The position numbers and the translations under genes are program-made. Of a DNA stretch of 17,543 nt, positions 1 through 7,453 are shown one piece after another. Within the stretch, counting starts at the first letter, position 1; every line of letters starts with the position of its first letter. The notes under the pieces are model-generated. The model saw nothing but the letters and a program-made list of their open reading frames with translations, was not told the origin of the DNA and made no database searches. The DNA is taken from assembly GCA_029009035.1 (NCBI GenBank), contig JAQXJQ010000028.1, forward strand, positions 1 through 17,543. The letters run 5' to 3'. The stretch is from Oscillospiraceae bacterium. Its GTDB lineage: Bacteria; Bacillota; Clostridia; Oscillospirales; Oscillospiraceae.

Positions 1-567
1 GTGGGAACGCTGATCGGCGTTGCCGCCGCCTATTTCGGCGGTAAGATCGACAACATCATCATGAGAATTCTGGACATCTGGATGGCTATGCCTTCCCTGC
101 TGGTCACGCTGGCCTTTATTGCGGGTATGGGCGTGGGTATCCCCCAGACCATCTTTGCGCTGGCCTTCGGCGCGACGCCGGGGTTTGCCCGGACGCTTCG
201 GGCTGCGGCTTTGGGTGTGTCCAGTCAGGAGTTCATCGAATCCTCCGTGGCACAGGGCTCCTCCAACTGGCGCATTATGGTCCATGATCTGATCCCCAAT
301 GTGATTAGCCAGATCCTGATCCAGTTCACCATGAATGTGTCTTACATGATCCTGTTGGGCTCCACCCTTTCTTTCCTGGGCCTGGGTGCGCAGCCTCCCA
401 CTCCGGAATGGGGAGCCATGCTGGCAGAAGGCCTTCAGAACTACCAGTTCCACCCCTATCTGGTCATCTACCCGGGCCTGTTCCTGGCTTTTACCGCACT
501 GGCGATCAATATTTTCGGCGATGCACTGCGTGATGCATTTGACCCCAAGCTGAAGGGGAGGGCATGA
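1..567 (+). CDS. ABC transporter permease, DppC/OppC type (5' truncated by window edge)
   Basis: C-terminal 188 residues of an inner (second) permease of a dipeptide/oligopeptide importer. The family is usually about 280-300 residues, so roughly the first third lies left of the window, and the GTG at base 1 is probably an internal Val codon. Seen: several hydrophobic membrane spans, the EAA cytoplasmic loop that docks onto the ATPase (about residues 80-100, with the conserved Gly at 86 and an H-D-L-I-P-N end) and the typical L-S-F-L-G-L-G block followed by P-P-x-P-E-W-G-A-M-L (123-141). The last span is followed by an F-G-D-x-L-R-D-x-x-D-P-K-L tail, standard for DppC. The stop overlaps the start of the next gene (ATGA), indicating translational coupling to the ATPases. 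Family assignment is secure. The substrate (peptide, nickel or another small solute) cannot be read from this fragment because the binding protein is outside the window. Confidence 0.93.
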   Translation: MGTLIGVAAAYFGGKIDNIIMRILDIWMAMPSLLVTLAFIAGMGVGIPQTIFALAFGATPGFARTLRAAALGVSSQEFIESSVAQGSSNWRIMVHDLIPNVISQILIQFTMNVSYMILLGSTLSFLGLGAQPPTPEWGAMLAEGLQNYQFHPYLVIYPGLFLAFTALAINIFGDALRDAFDPKLKGRA

Positions 568-1574
568 TCATGAGCGAAGAACTGCTGAAAATCAAAGGGC
601 TGAATGTCCGGTATGTTGTGGGAAAGGAAGTATCCGAAGCCGTAAACGGCATCGACATCGTGATCAACCAGGGCGAGACTCTGGGCCTGGTGGGCGAGAC
701 CGGCGCGGGTAAGACCACAACGGCCCTGTCCATTATGAATATGCTGCCCCAGTATGTGTCCCGGGTTCAGGGTGAGATATTCTACAAGGGGAAAGATGTT
801 CTGAAGATGAAGGAACACGAGCTGCGCAAATTGCGCGGCAAGCAGATCTCCATGGTGTTTCAGGACCCCATGACCAGTCTGAATCCCGTATACCGTGTAG
901 GAGAGCAGATCGGCGAGGTACTGACTCTGCACGAGGGAAAGATGTCGAAGGGAGAGCTGCGCAAGCGCGTGGGCGAGATCCTGGAGCTGGTGGGGATTCC
1001 TGCCTCCCGACAGGACGAGTATCCCCACCAGTTTTCCGGAGGGATGAAGCAGCGGGTGATCATCGCCATTGCCATTGCCTGCCGTCCGGAGCTGCTGATT
1101 GCCGACGAACCGACCACTGCGCTTGATGTGACGATCCAGGCGCAGGTGCTGGATATGATGCAGGACCTGCGCAACACACTGAATTCATCCATTCTGATGA
1201 TCACCCACGATTTGGGGATCGTGGCCAGCTTCTGCGACAATGTGGCCATCATGTATGCCGGTGAGATTGTAGAGTACGGGACATTGGATGAAATATTTGA
1301 CCGTACCGAAAAGCACCATCCTTATACGGAGGGCCTGTTCAACGCCATTCCCAACCTGAATGTAAAAACCGACCGTCTGAACCCCATTCAGGGTATGACC
1401 CCCGATCCCCGCGATCTGCCTGCGGGCTGCAAATTCCACCCCCGCTGTCCCCACGCCTGTGACGCCTGCAAGTCCGGCCAGGTGCCCGTCTATCGCCGGG
1501 GAACGCATCAGATCAAGTGTCTGCTGGCGGAAGAGTGGGGTGAAAAAGAATGCGAGGGGGAGGAACAGGTATGA
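564..1574 (+). CDS. ABC transporter ATP-binding protein, DppD/OppD type
   Basis: First ATPase of the peptide-type importer, 336 residues, full length for the family. Seen: Walker A G-E-T-G-A-G-K-T (44-51), Q-loop Gln100, canonical signature S-G-G-M-K-Q-R (158-164), Walker B L-L-I-A-D-E-P (177-183) and H-loop His215. The C-terminal oligopeptide-transporter extension carries four spaced cysteines (289, 295, 302, 319) in the family pattern G-C-x-F-x-x-R-C. In some relatives such cysteines have been reported to hold an iron-sulfur cluster, which is family knowledge and not shown here. The start ATG at 564 overlaps the permease stop and follows an AAGGGGAGG ribosome site. The second ATG at 570 is an alternative start. 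It acts on the cytoplasmic face as a heterodimer with the next gene product. Confidence 0.95.
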   Translation: MIMSEELLKIKGLNVRYVVGKEVSEAVNGIDIVINQGETLGLVGETGAGKTTTALSIMNMLPQYVSRVQGEIFYKGKDVLKMKEHELRKLRGKQISMVFQDPMTSLNPVYRVGEQIGEVLTLHEGKMSKGELRKRVGEILELVGIPASRQDEYPHQFSGGMKQRVIIAIAIACRPELLIADEPTTALDVTIQAQVLDMMQDLRNTLNSSILMITHDLGIVASFCDNVAIMYAGEIVEYGTLDEIFDRTEKHHPYTEGLFNAIPNLNVKTDRLNPIQGMTPDPRDLPAGCKFHPRCPHACDACKSGQVPVYRRGTHQIKCLLAEEWGEKECEGEEQV

Positions 1575-2527
1575 GTACACCAATCATTGAGTGCCGAAAT
1601 TTGAAAAAGTTTTTTGGTACGCCGTATGGCACGCTTCATGCCGTGGATAATGTCAGTTTTGCGCTGGAAGAGGGCAAAACGCTGGGCATTGTGGGCGAGT
1701 CCGGCTGCGGAAAGTCCACCCTGGGGCGCACCGTTTTGGGCCTTCACAAGGCAACTGAAGGTCAGGTCCTCTTTGAAGGCCGGGAGATTCAAGATCTTCC
1801 GCCCGCAGAGATGAAATCTCTGCGCAAGGAGATGCAGATCATTTTCCAGGACCCCTACTCCTCCCTGAACCCCAGAGATACCGTGGCGCAGATCATCGCC
1901 CAGCCGATGCAGATCCAGGGGATCTACAAGACCAAAGCGGAGATCAACGAGCGCGTGGCGGAGCTGATGGATATTGTGGGACTTGGCCCCCGCTTCGCCA
2001 ACACCTATCCCCATGAGATGGACGGCGGACGCCGCCAGCGTGTGGGCATTGCCCGCGCCCTGGCCATGAATCCGAAATTCGTGGTCTGTGATGAGCCTGT
2101 CTCCGCTCTGGATGTGTCCATCCAGGCCCAGGTGCTCAACCTCATGATGGATCTGCAGGAGCAGATGGGCCTCACCTATCTGTTTATCACCCACAACCTT
2201 GCCGTGGTCAAGCATATCTCTGATGACATCGCAGTGATGTATTTGGGTCAGATGGTGGAAAAAGCACAGACCGACGACCTGTTCAGCCATCCACTGCACC
2301 CCTACACTCAAGCGCTGCTCCAAGCTATTCCAATCCCCGAGATCGGCCATAAAAACAGCATCAAGAATGTTCTCAAGGGCGAGATCACCTCTCCCATTGA
2401 GCCCAAGCCGGGCTGCCGGTTTGCTCCCCGCTGTCCCTATGCGACCGAGAAATGCCACTCTGTTGAGCCCGCCTTCCGTGAGTTGGAGCCCGACCATTTT
2501 GTGGCTTGCCATTTGTTTGGCCAATAA
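1571..2527 (+). CDS. ABC transporter ATP-binding protein, DppF/OppF type
   Basis: Second ATPase of the importer, 318 residues from the ATG at 1571. That start is chosen because it overlaps the previous stop (ATGA) and sits about 8 bases after a GGGGGAGG site; an in-frame ATG at 1550 would overlap the preceding gene further and would place the ribosome site inside the coding region. Seen: Walker A G-E-S-G-C-G-K-S-T (42-50), Q-loop Gln93, Walker B V-V-C-D-E-P (171-176) and H-loop His208. The signature reads M-D-G-G-R-R-Q-R (150-157), with Asp in place of the usual Ser. The C-terminal extension has cysteines 282, 288, 295 and 313 in the same pattern as its partner. Together with the two upstream genes it forms the motor of a peptide-class uptake system. 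The substrate is unknown. Confidence 0.95.
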   Translation: MSTPIIECRNLKKFFGTPYGTLHAVDNVSFALEEGKTLGIVGESGCGKSTLGRTVLGLHKATEGQVLFEGREIQDLPPAEMKSLRKEMQIIFQDPYSSLNPRDTVAQIIAQPMQIQGIYKTKAEINERVAELMDIVGLGPRFANTYPHEMDGGRRQRVGIARALAMNPKFVVCDEPVSALDVSIQAQVLNLMMDLQEQMGLTYLFITHNLAVVKHISDDIAVMYLGQMVEKAQTDDLFSHPLHPYTQALLQAIPIPEIGHKNSIKNVLKGEITSPIEPKPGCRFAPRCPYATEKCHSVEPAFRELEPDHFVACHLFGQ

Positions 2528-2551
2528 TCAATTTGAAAGGAGATGACGATC

Positions 2552-3751
2552 ATGCGTGAAGTAGTTTTTGTCGATGGAGCGCGTTCCGCATTCTGTAACT
2601 TAGGCGGCGGACTGCGGGAATTGAGTTCTACCGAGATCGCTGGTTTTGTCATTAAAGGCCTGACCCAAAAGACCGGAATTCTGGAGCGGGGGAAGGTGGA
2701 CGCCTTGATCGCAGGCAACGCCCTGCGCGACATGAAGTCCTGCGATCCTGCCCGTTATGCGGCTCTGGCCGGCGGCCTTCCCGAGGAGACCGAGGCTCAT
2801 TATGTGGAGATGCAGTGCGGCTCCGCCATTACATCCATCAACCACGCGGCTGCCATGATTGGCGCCGGCTACGGAGATGTGATGATTGTAGGCGGCATGG
2901 AGTCTTACAGCACCATGTGCATTGACTTTTCCATGAATATTCCGCCCTACACCATGGTTCCCCCCATTCCCATTGCACCCAAGCTGGCGCCCGAAAAGGA
3001 AGAGGACATTCCCATGACCATGGTCAGCGACAAAATGGCCCTCCAGTGGGGTGTGACCCGGGAGGAGGCTGACGCATATGCCGTGCGCTCTCAGCAGCGT
3101 CTGGCCGCAGCCTACCGGAAAGGGATCACCGGCAGTGAAATTATTCCATATGTTATTCCCGCAACCCGCAAGACCCCGGAGATCGTGATCGACAAGGATG
3201 AGTTTCCCCGTCCGGGTACCACACTGGAGGGACTTAGTAAGCTGCGTCCCGTTCACCCCAATGGCGTGACCACCGCGGGCAACGCTTCCGGCCGCAATGA
3301 CGGCGCCGCCTTTGTACTGATGATGAGCGCGGAGAAGGCCAGGGAGCTGGGTTATGAGCCCATTGCCCGTTGGGTCATGGGCGCCGATGTCGGCGTACAG
3401 GCCAGTCTGATGGGAATTGGCCCCGCTCACTCCAACCTGCTGGCTATGAAGCGGGCCGGCCTGGGCATCGCGGATCTGGATGTGTTTGAGTGCAACGAGG
3501 CTTTTGCCGCTCAGCAGCTCGCGGTCATTCGCGAGATGGAGAAGCAGTCCGGCTGCACCATCGATCAGGAACTGTGGAACCCCAACGGCGGCGCCCTTGC
3601 CATCGGTCATCCCAACGGCGCATCCGGTGCCCGGATTTGTATGTTTGCCATGAATGAGCTGGTGCAGAAGGGTGGCCGTTACGGCCTGTTCAGCTCTTGT
3701 TGCGGCGGAGGCCACGGCACCACCACCATCATCGAGAATTTGAAGCGATAA
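2552..3751 (+). CDS. Thiolase family protein (acetyl-CoA acetyltransferase-like), first of a tandem pair
   Basis: Thiolases condense two acyl-CoAs or cleave 3-ketoacyl-CoA with CoA. This copy has 399 residues, the usual length. Seen: nucleophile Cys89 in M-Q-C-G-S-A, N-E-A-F (315-318), His353 in G-H-P-N-G-A-S-G, and second catalytic Cys383 in C-C-G-G-G-H-G, so all catalytic residues are in place. The His block has Asn where most thiolases have Ile or Leu, and the T-A-G-N-A-S-G-x-N-D-G block has Arg at x. Start: the ATG at 2552 lies 9 bases after GAAAGGAG; the in-frame ATG at 2543 abuts that site and is unlikely. It lies 24 bases after the transporter ATPase and 13 bases before a close paralogue, all in one apparent operon. 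The exact substrate is not determinable; acetyl-CoA C-acetyltransferase is the default reading. Confidence 0.93.
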   Translation: MREVVFVDGARSAFCNLGGGLRELSSTEIAGFVIKGLTQKTGILERGKVDALIAGNALRDMKSCDPARYAALAGGLPEETEAHYVEMQCGSAITSINHAAAMIGAGYGDVMIVGGMESYSTMCIDFSMNIPPYTMVPPIPIAPKLAPEKEEDIPMTMVSDKMALQWGVTREEADAYAVRSQQRLAAAYRKGITGSEIIPYVIPATRKTPEIVIDKDEFPRPGTTLEGLSKLRPVHPNGVTTAGNASGRNDGAAFVLMMSAEKARELGYEPIARWVMGADVGVQASLMGIGPAHSNLLAMKRAGLGIADLDVFECNEAFAAQQLAVIREMEKQSGCTIDQELWNPNGGALAIGHPNGASGARICMFAMNELVQKGGRYGLFSSCCGGGHGTTTIIENLKR

Positions 3752-3764
3752 GGGAGGTACCAAG

Positions 3765-4961
3765 ATGGATATTGTAATTGTAGATGGTCTGCGAACCCCA
3801 TTTGGTAACTTCGGCGGCGCTTTGAAAGATTATACCGCCACTGATCTGGCTACCATCGCAGTCAATGGGCTGCTGGACAAGACCGGTATTTTGGAGCGTG
3901 GCAAGGTGGATAGCCTGCTGTGCGGCTGCGCTCTGGGTGATGCCAATACCAAAGCCGTTGCCCGCTATATTGTGCTGCAGTCCAAACTGCCCCTGGAGAC
4001 CGTGGGCACCTTTGTGGAAATGCAGTGCGGTTCTGCCATTACCAGTCTGAACCATGCGGCGTGGAAGATCCAGGCCGGCATGGCTGAGGTGGCCATCGTG
4101 GGCGGTACGGAGTCCTACAGCACCATGACCGCGAAGTTCCCCATGTCCCGCCCCCAGTATAAGCTGATTCCGCCCTATCCTATTGCCCAGGGCCTGACTC
4201 CGAATGCCGAACGCAATGTGGACATGATCACCGTCAGCGACCGCATGGCTGCCAAGTGGGAGATCTCCCGTACCGAGGCTGATGAGTACGCCCTGCGCTC
4301 TCAGCAGCGCCTGGCCGCTTCCTATGCCAACGGCATTGCCGGAGCAAATATGACTCCCGTGACCATTCCCGCCACCCGCAAGACCCCTGAGATTCTGGTG
4401 GACCGCGACGAATTCCCCCGTCCCCAGACCACCATGGAGGGCCTGAGCAAGCTGCGTCCCGTGCGTCCCGACGGTGTGACCACCGCCGGCAACGCCTCCG
4501 GCCGTAACGACGGCGCGGCCTTTCTGCTGGTCATGACCGCTGAGAAAGCCAGGGAACTGGGGTATCAGCCCATTGCCCGCTGGGTGGCAGGGGCACAGTG
4601 CGGCTGTCAGGAGGATCTGATGGGCATTGGTCCCGCTTATTCCAATCTGAAGGCTATCAAGATGGCCGGCCTGACCTTGGACGATATCGATGTGATCGAG
4701 TGCAATGAGGCCTTTGCGGCCCAGCAGCTCTCCGTCATCAAGGAGATGGAGTTCCAGTCGGGCAAGAAGATTGATCAGGAACGCTGGAACCCCAACGGCG
4801 GTGCCATTTCCATTGGCCATCCTAACGGCGCATCCGGCTCCCGTATTGCTCTGTTCGCCATGAATCATATGATCAAGACCGGCGGCAAATATGGCATCAT
4901 TTCTTCCTGCTGCGGCGGCGGCCACGGCACAACTTCTATTTTGGAAAATCTGTGCAGATAA
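3765..4961 (+). CDS. Thiolase family protein, second of a tandem pair
   Basis: 398-residue paralogue of the preceding gene; the two align end to end apart from one residue near the N-terminus and are identical over well more than half their length. Catalytic set intact: Cys88 (M-Q-C-G-S-A), N-E-A-F (314-317), His352 (G-H-P-N-G-A-S-G) and Cys382 (C-C-G-G-G-H-G). It shares the unusual Asn in the His block and the Arg in N-A-S-G-R-N-D. The copies differ most in the loop around residues 122-157, which in thiolases lies near the substrate pocket, so they may have different chain-length preference or form a mixed tetramer (inference). The start ATG is preceded by AGGGAGGT, which overlaps the upstream stop codon. 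A 3-hydroxyacyl-CoA dehydrogenase follows after 14 bases, as in butyrate or beta-oxidation operons, but no crotonase or acyl-CoA dehydrogenase is visible. Confidence 0.93.
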   Translation: MDIVIVDGLRTPFGNFGGALKDYTATDLATIAVNGLLDKTGILERGKVDSLLCGCALGDANTKAVARYIVLQSKLPLETVGTFVEMQCGSAITSLNHAAWKIQAGMAEVAIVGGTESYSTMTAKFPMSRPQYKLIPPYPIAQGLTPNAERNVDMITVSDRMAAKWEISRTEADEYALRSQQRLAASYANGIAGANMTPVTIPATRKTPEILVDRDEFPRPQTTMEGLSKLRPVRPDGVTTAGNASGRNDGAAFLLVMTAEKARELGYQPIARWVAGAQCGCQEDLMGIGPAYSNLKAIKMAGLTLDDIDVIECNEAFAAQQLSVIKEMEFQSGKKIDQERWNPNGGAISIGHPNGASGSRIALFAMNHMIKTGGKYGIISSCCGGGHGTTSILENLCR

Positions 4962-4975
4962 ACGGAGGAATCGTT

Positions 4976-5830
4976 ATGGATATTAAAAAGGTATGTGTGG
5001 TAGGCGGCGGCTTGATGGGACGACAGATCGCCCTGTGCGCTGCAATCAACGGTTATGATGTGGCTGTGTACGACTCTTTCCCCGGCGTGCCGGAGAAGGT
5101 GGCCGCATGGGAGGAGGAATATCTGGCCGGGCGTATTGCCAAGGGTAAGATGACCGAGACTCAGGTGGCCGAGACCAAGGCGCGCTTTACCGTGGGCGAC
5201 AACATGGAAGCTGCCGCCGCCGATGCCGATCTGATCATCGAGGCTATCGTAGAGGTCTATGAGGCAAAGGCGGAGCTGTTCCGCAAGCTGGACGGCGTGA
5301 TCCGTCCCGATGCTATCGTGGCCACCAACTCCAGCTTCATGGTCTCCTCTCTGTTCAAGGGCTGCTTCGCCGATCCCTCCCGCCTGTGCAACTGCCACTT
5401 CTATAATCCCGCTCTGGTGATGAAGTTCGTGGAAGTGGTGCAGGGTGAGCATACCTCCGATGCCGTGGGCACCGCTGTGTATGAGTTCTGCAAGACGATC
5501 GGCAAGACCCCCATTCTGATGAAAAAGGAGATCCCCGGCTTTGCCGCCAATCGCATCACCGGCGTGGTCAACCAGGAGGCACGTTATCTGGTTCAGAACG
5601 GCTATCTGACCCCTGAGGAAGTGGATATCGCCTGTGAGCAGGGGCTGAACTACCCCATGGGTCCCTTCCGTCTGATGGATCTGACCGGCATTGACCTGAC
5701 CTATGATATGTTTAAAGCCACCATTGCAAACGGCCAGCCCAAGCCCGACTGCTATGATCTGATCGAGAGCATGGTGAAGGCCGGCAAGCTGGGCCGAAAG
5801 ACCGGCGAGGGCTTCTACAAATATAACTGA
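4976..5830 (+). CDS. 3-hydroxyacyl-CoA dehydrogenase (3-hydroxybutyryl-CoA dehydrogenase family)
   Basis: NAD(P)-dependent interconversion of 3-hydroxyacyl-CoA and 3-ketoacyl-CoA, the step next to thiolase in butyrate formation or fatty-acid breakdown. 284 residues, the normal size for the monofunctional Hbd/PaaH type. Seen: N-terminal Rossmann motif G-G-G-L-M-G (10-15), Ser119 in N-S-S, the catalytic His141 in H-F-Y-N-P with Glu153 twelve residues later (F-V-E-V-V), Asn192 in the F-A-A-N-R block, and the C-terminal G-R-K-T-G-E-G-F-Y-K-Y ending. The start ATG at 4976 follows CGGAGGAA; the longer in-frame start at 4952 would overlap the thiolase and has no ribosome site. Last gene of the transporter-thiolase operon, followed by a GC-rich hairpin. 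Hbd-like function is likely; chain length is unknown. Confidence 0.94.
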   Translation: MDIKKVCVVGGGLMGRQIALCAAINGYDVAVYDSFPGVPEKVAAWEEEYLAGRIAKGKMTETQVAETKARFTVGDNMEAAAADADLIIEAIVEVYEAKAELFRKLDGVIRPDAIVATNSSFMVSSLFKGCFADPSRLCNCHFYNPALVMKFVEVVQGEHTSDAVGTAVYEFCKTIGKTPILMKKEIPGFAANRITGVVNQEARYLVQNGYLTPEEVDIACEQGLNYPMGPFRLMDLTGIDLTYDMFKATIANGQPKPDCYDLIESMVKAGKLGRKTGEGFYKYN

Positions 5831-5842
5831 TCGGCATAGTAG

Positions 5843-5868
5843 GCGGCCGCGGCATACGCCGCGGCCGC
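5843..5868 (+). terminator. GC-rich hairpin ending the transporter-thiolase operon
   Basis: Perfect 11-base-pair stem GCGGCCGCGGC / GCCGCGGCCGC with a four-base ATAC loop, 12 bases after the dehydrogenase stop. It can extend two more pairs (one a G-T wobble). Only two T residues follow, so it may be a weak intrinsic terminator or a 3' mRNA-stabilising hairpin that lets some transcription continue into the next gene. Confidence 0.6.
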
Positions 5869-5913
5869 TTGCCGCAGATAGGGGAAAAGGCTAACGAAAG
5901 GAGCTCTCGATTT

Positions 5914-7032
5914 ATGGAGTTTTGCAAGCTGATATCGGTGCTGGATCAATTGCTGGAGGCTGGTATTCCAGGGTATGATTGCGCGGTGTTTTATCGCCAC
6001 GAGCCGGTCTTTCGGCGTTTTGGCGGATATTCGGACAGGGAGACGGCGGCACCGATGAGATCGGATCTGCTGTACTATATTTATTCTGCCACCAAGGTGG
6101 TCACCGTCACCGGGGCCCTTCAATTGGTGGAGCAGGGGAAGCTTGCACTGGAGGACTGCCTTGAAGATTATCTGCCGGAGTACCGCGATATGAGGGTCGC
6201 CGCACCGAAGGGCCTGGTCCCAGCACGATCGCCCATCAGAATCCGGGATCTGTTCTGCATGACGGCGGGGCTGAGCTATGACCTGAAATCCCCCTCGCTT
6301 CTGGCCGCAAGGGAGAAGACAGGCGGGAGGTGTCCCACGCGGGAAATGATGCGCGCCTTGGCCGAGGAGCCGCTGCTGTTCCATCCCGGAACGCGCTACT
6401 ACTACGGTCTGTGTCATGATGTCCTGGCGGCGGTCATCGAGGTGATTTCCGGGCAGCGCTTCGGGCAGTATTTGGAGGAACATATTTTCCGCCCCTGCGG
6501 CATGGAACAGACTGGGTTTCACTGCGTGGCCGGGCAGGACGCTCGGTTCTGCACGGAATACATTTATACTCCGTCGGATGGCAGTATTGGGCGGATGCGA
6601 AAACTCTACAACCCCTATGTGTTTGGCCCTGAGTATGAGAGCGGAGGCGCCGGACTGATCACCGGAGTGGACGATTACTGCAGGTTTCAGGAGGCGTTGA
6701 TCTCCGGGAAACTGATCTCGCCGGAGATGGTGCGAAAAATGCAGCAGCCCCATCTAACCAAGTTGGAGCGGACTGGGTTTGAACTGGCTCAGTTAGGACC
6801 GTTCAGTTACGGCTTAGGCGTTTGTGTCACAGAGCCGGGGTGTGGACTTCCTCCGCAGTTTGGCTGGGGAGGCCGTGCAGGTGCGCTGACTATGATGGAC
6901 ACGGACAATCAGATCTCCATGTTCTATGTGCAGCATGTGTTGGACGGCGGCAGCCCCAAAACGGAGAGACTGAGATATGAAATCAAACGAGCCGTCTATG
7001 AGGGGCTCGGAATTCCATGGAAACGCAGCTGA
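5914..7032 (+). CDS. Serine hydrolase of the beta-lactamase (class C / esterase EstB) family
   Basis: 372-residue member of the class C beta-lactamase / penicillin-binding-protein-like fold, which includes esterases and D-amino-peptidases. Seen: nucleophile-Lys pair S-A-T-K (58-61), a Tyr-rich second motif (R-Y-Y-Y-G, 161-165) in the position of Y-x-N/S, and F-G-W-G-G (316-320) in place of the third K/H-x-G motif, a variant seen in esterase-like members. There is no signal peptide, so a cytoplasmic location is likely and a resistance beta-lactamase is unlikely. The start ATG at 5914 sits 10 bases after AAAGGAGC; an upstream TTG at 5869 lies in the terminator hairpin and is rejected. Same strand as the CoA operon, 83 bases downstream. 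It might hydrolyse an ester or amide of the imported compound, which is inference. Confidence 0.87.
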   Translation: MEFCKLISVLDQLLEAGIPGYDCAVFYRHEPVFRRFGGYSDRETAAPMRSDLLYYIYSATKVVTVTGALQLVEQGKLALEDCLEDYLPEYRDMRVAAPKGLVPARSPIRIRDLFCMTAGLSYDLKSPSLLAAREKTGGRCPTREMMRALAEEPLLFHPGTRYYYGLCHDVLAAVIEVISGQRFGQYLEEHIFRPCGMEQTGFHCVAGQDARFCTEYIYTPSDGSIGRMRKLYNPYVFGPEYESGGAGLITGVDDYCRFQEALISGKLISPEMVRKMQQPHLTKLERTGFELAQLGPFSYGLGVCVTEPGCGLPPQFGWGGRAGALTMMDTDNQISMFYVQHVLDGGSPKTERLRYEIKRAVYEGLGIPWKRS

Positions 7033-7055
7033 AAAATGCTACAAATAGTATAACT

Positions 7056-7087
7056 GATGCCGGAGAATACACTCCGGCATCGATTTT
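7056..7087 (+). terminator. Rho-independent terminator after the serine hydrolase
   Basis: Perfect 10-base-pair stem GATGCCGGAG / CTCCGGCATC with loop AATACA, followed by GATTTT. Lies 23 bases after the hydrolase stop and isolates it from spoIIID. Confidence 0.85.
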
Positions 7088-7144
7088 GTAAATATAGGGA
7101 GATGTGACGGGACGGAAGGATGCTCCGCGGAAGAGCCGAAAATA

Positions 7145-7173
7145 GAATACACCCCCCGGCTTTTGCATAGGAT
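7145..7173 (+). promoter_or_regulatory. Putative SigE-type sporulation promoter of spoIIID
   Basis: GAATACA (7145-7151) and CATAGGAT (7166-7173) are separated by 14 bases. This fits the Bacillus SigE consensus (-35 like KMATATT, 14-15 spacer, -10 CATACAMT) at 5 of 7 and 6 of 8 positions. A start point near 7180 would leave a short leader containing the GGGGAG site at 7188-7193. In Bacillus spoIIID is transcribed by SigE, which supports the reading; the call itself is inference from pattern. Confidence 0.55.
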
Positions 7174-7199
7174 AAAGCAGCAAGAGCGGGGAGTGTTGT

Positions 7200-7451
7200 G
7201 TGTTGAAGGGAAACATTGAGGAGCGGGCGGTGGCCCTCGCCCAGTACATCATAGAAAACCGCACCACCGTCCGGGCAGCGGCAGGGGAGTTCGGAATTTC
7301 AAAATCCACGGTACATAAGGACCTGTCGGAGCGGCTGCCGCGGCTGAACCGGGCGCTCTACCAACAGGCAAAGCTGGTGCTGGAGGAGAACAAGGCGCAG
7401 CGCCACATCAGAGGCGGCCTTGCCACCAGAAAAAAGTACAAAGGGGAATAA
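7200..7451 (+). CDS. spoIIID: Sporulation transcriptional regulator SpoIIID
   Basis: Small DNA-binding regulator of the mother-cell programme in endospore formers. It activates and represses SigE-dependent genes and is needed for SigK production. 83 residues here; the Bacillus protein is about ten longer at the C-terminus. Seen: helix-turn-helix with the hallmark F-G-I-S-K-S-T-V-H-K-D-L (31-42), followed by S-E-R-L-P, and the basic C-terminal R-H-I-R-G-G-x-A-T-x-K-K-Y-K (68-81) that makes extra DNA contacts. GTG start at 7200, six bases after GGGGAG; TTG at 7203 is an alternative that removes one residue. Monocistronic: terminators lie on both sides and a SigE-like promoter upstream. The gene shows that the host can probably form spores. 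Confidence 0.96.
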   Translation: MLKGNIEERAVALAQYIIENRTTVRAAAGEFGISKSTVHKDLSERLPRLNRALYQQAKLVLEENKAQRHIRGGLATRKKYKGE

Positions 7452-7453
7452 AG

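Noticed and set aside
2600..4925. Long open frames on the minus strand opposite the two thiolases (2600-3763 and 3729-4925)
   Set aside because: They mirror codon use of the thiolase genes, lack ribosome sites and give His/Gly/Ala-rich, low-complexity proteins without motifs.
5869..5913. TTG at 5869 as start of the serine hydrolase
   Set aside because: It sits at the edge of the operon hairpin without a ribosome site; the ATG at 5914 has AAAGGAGC at correct spacing.
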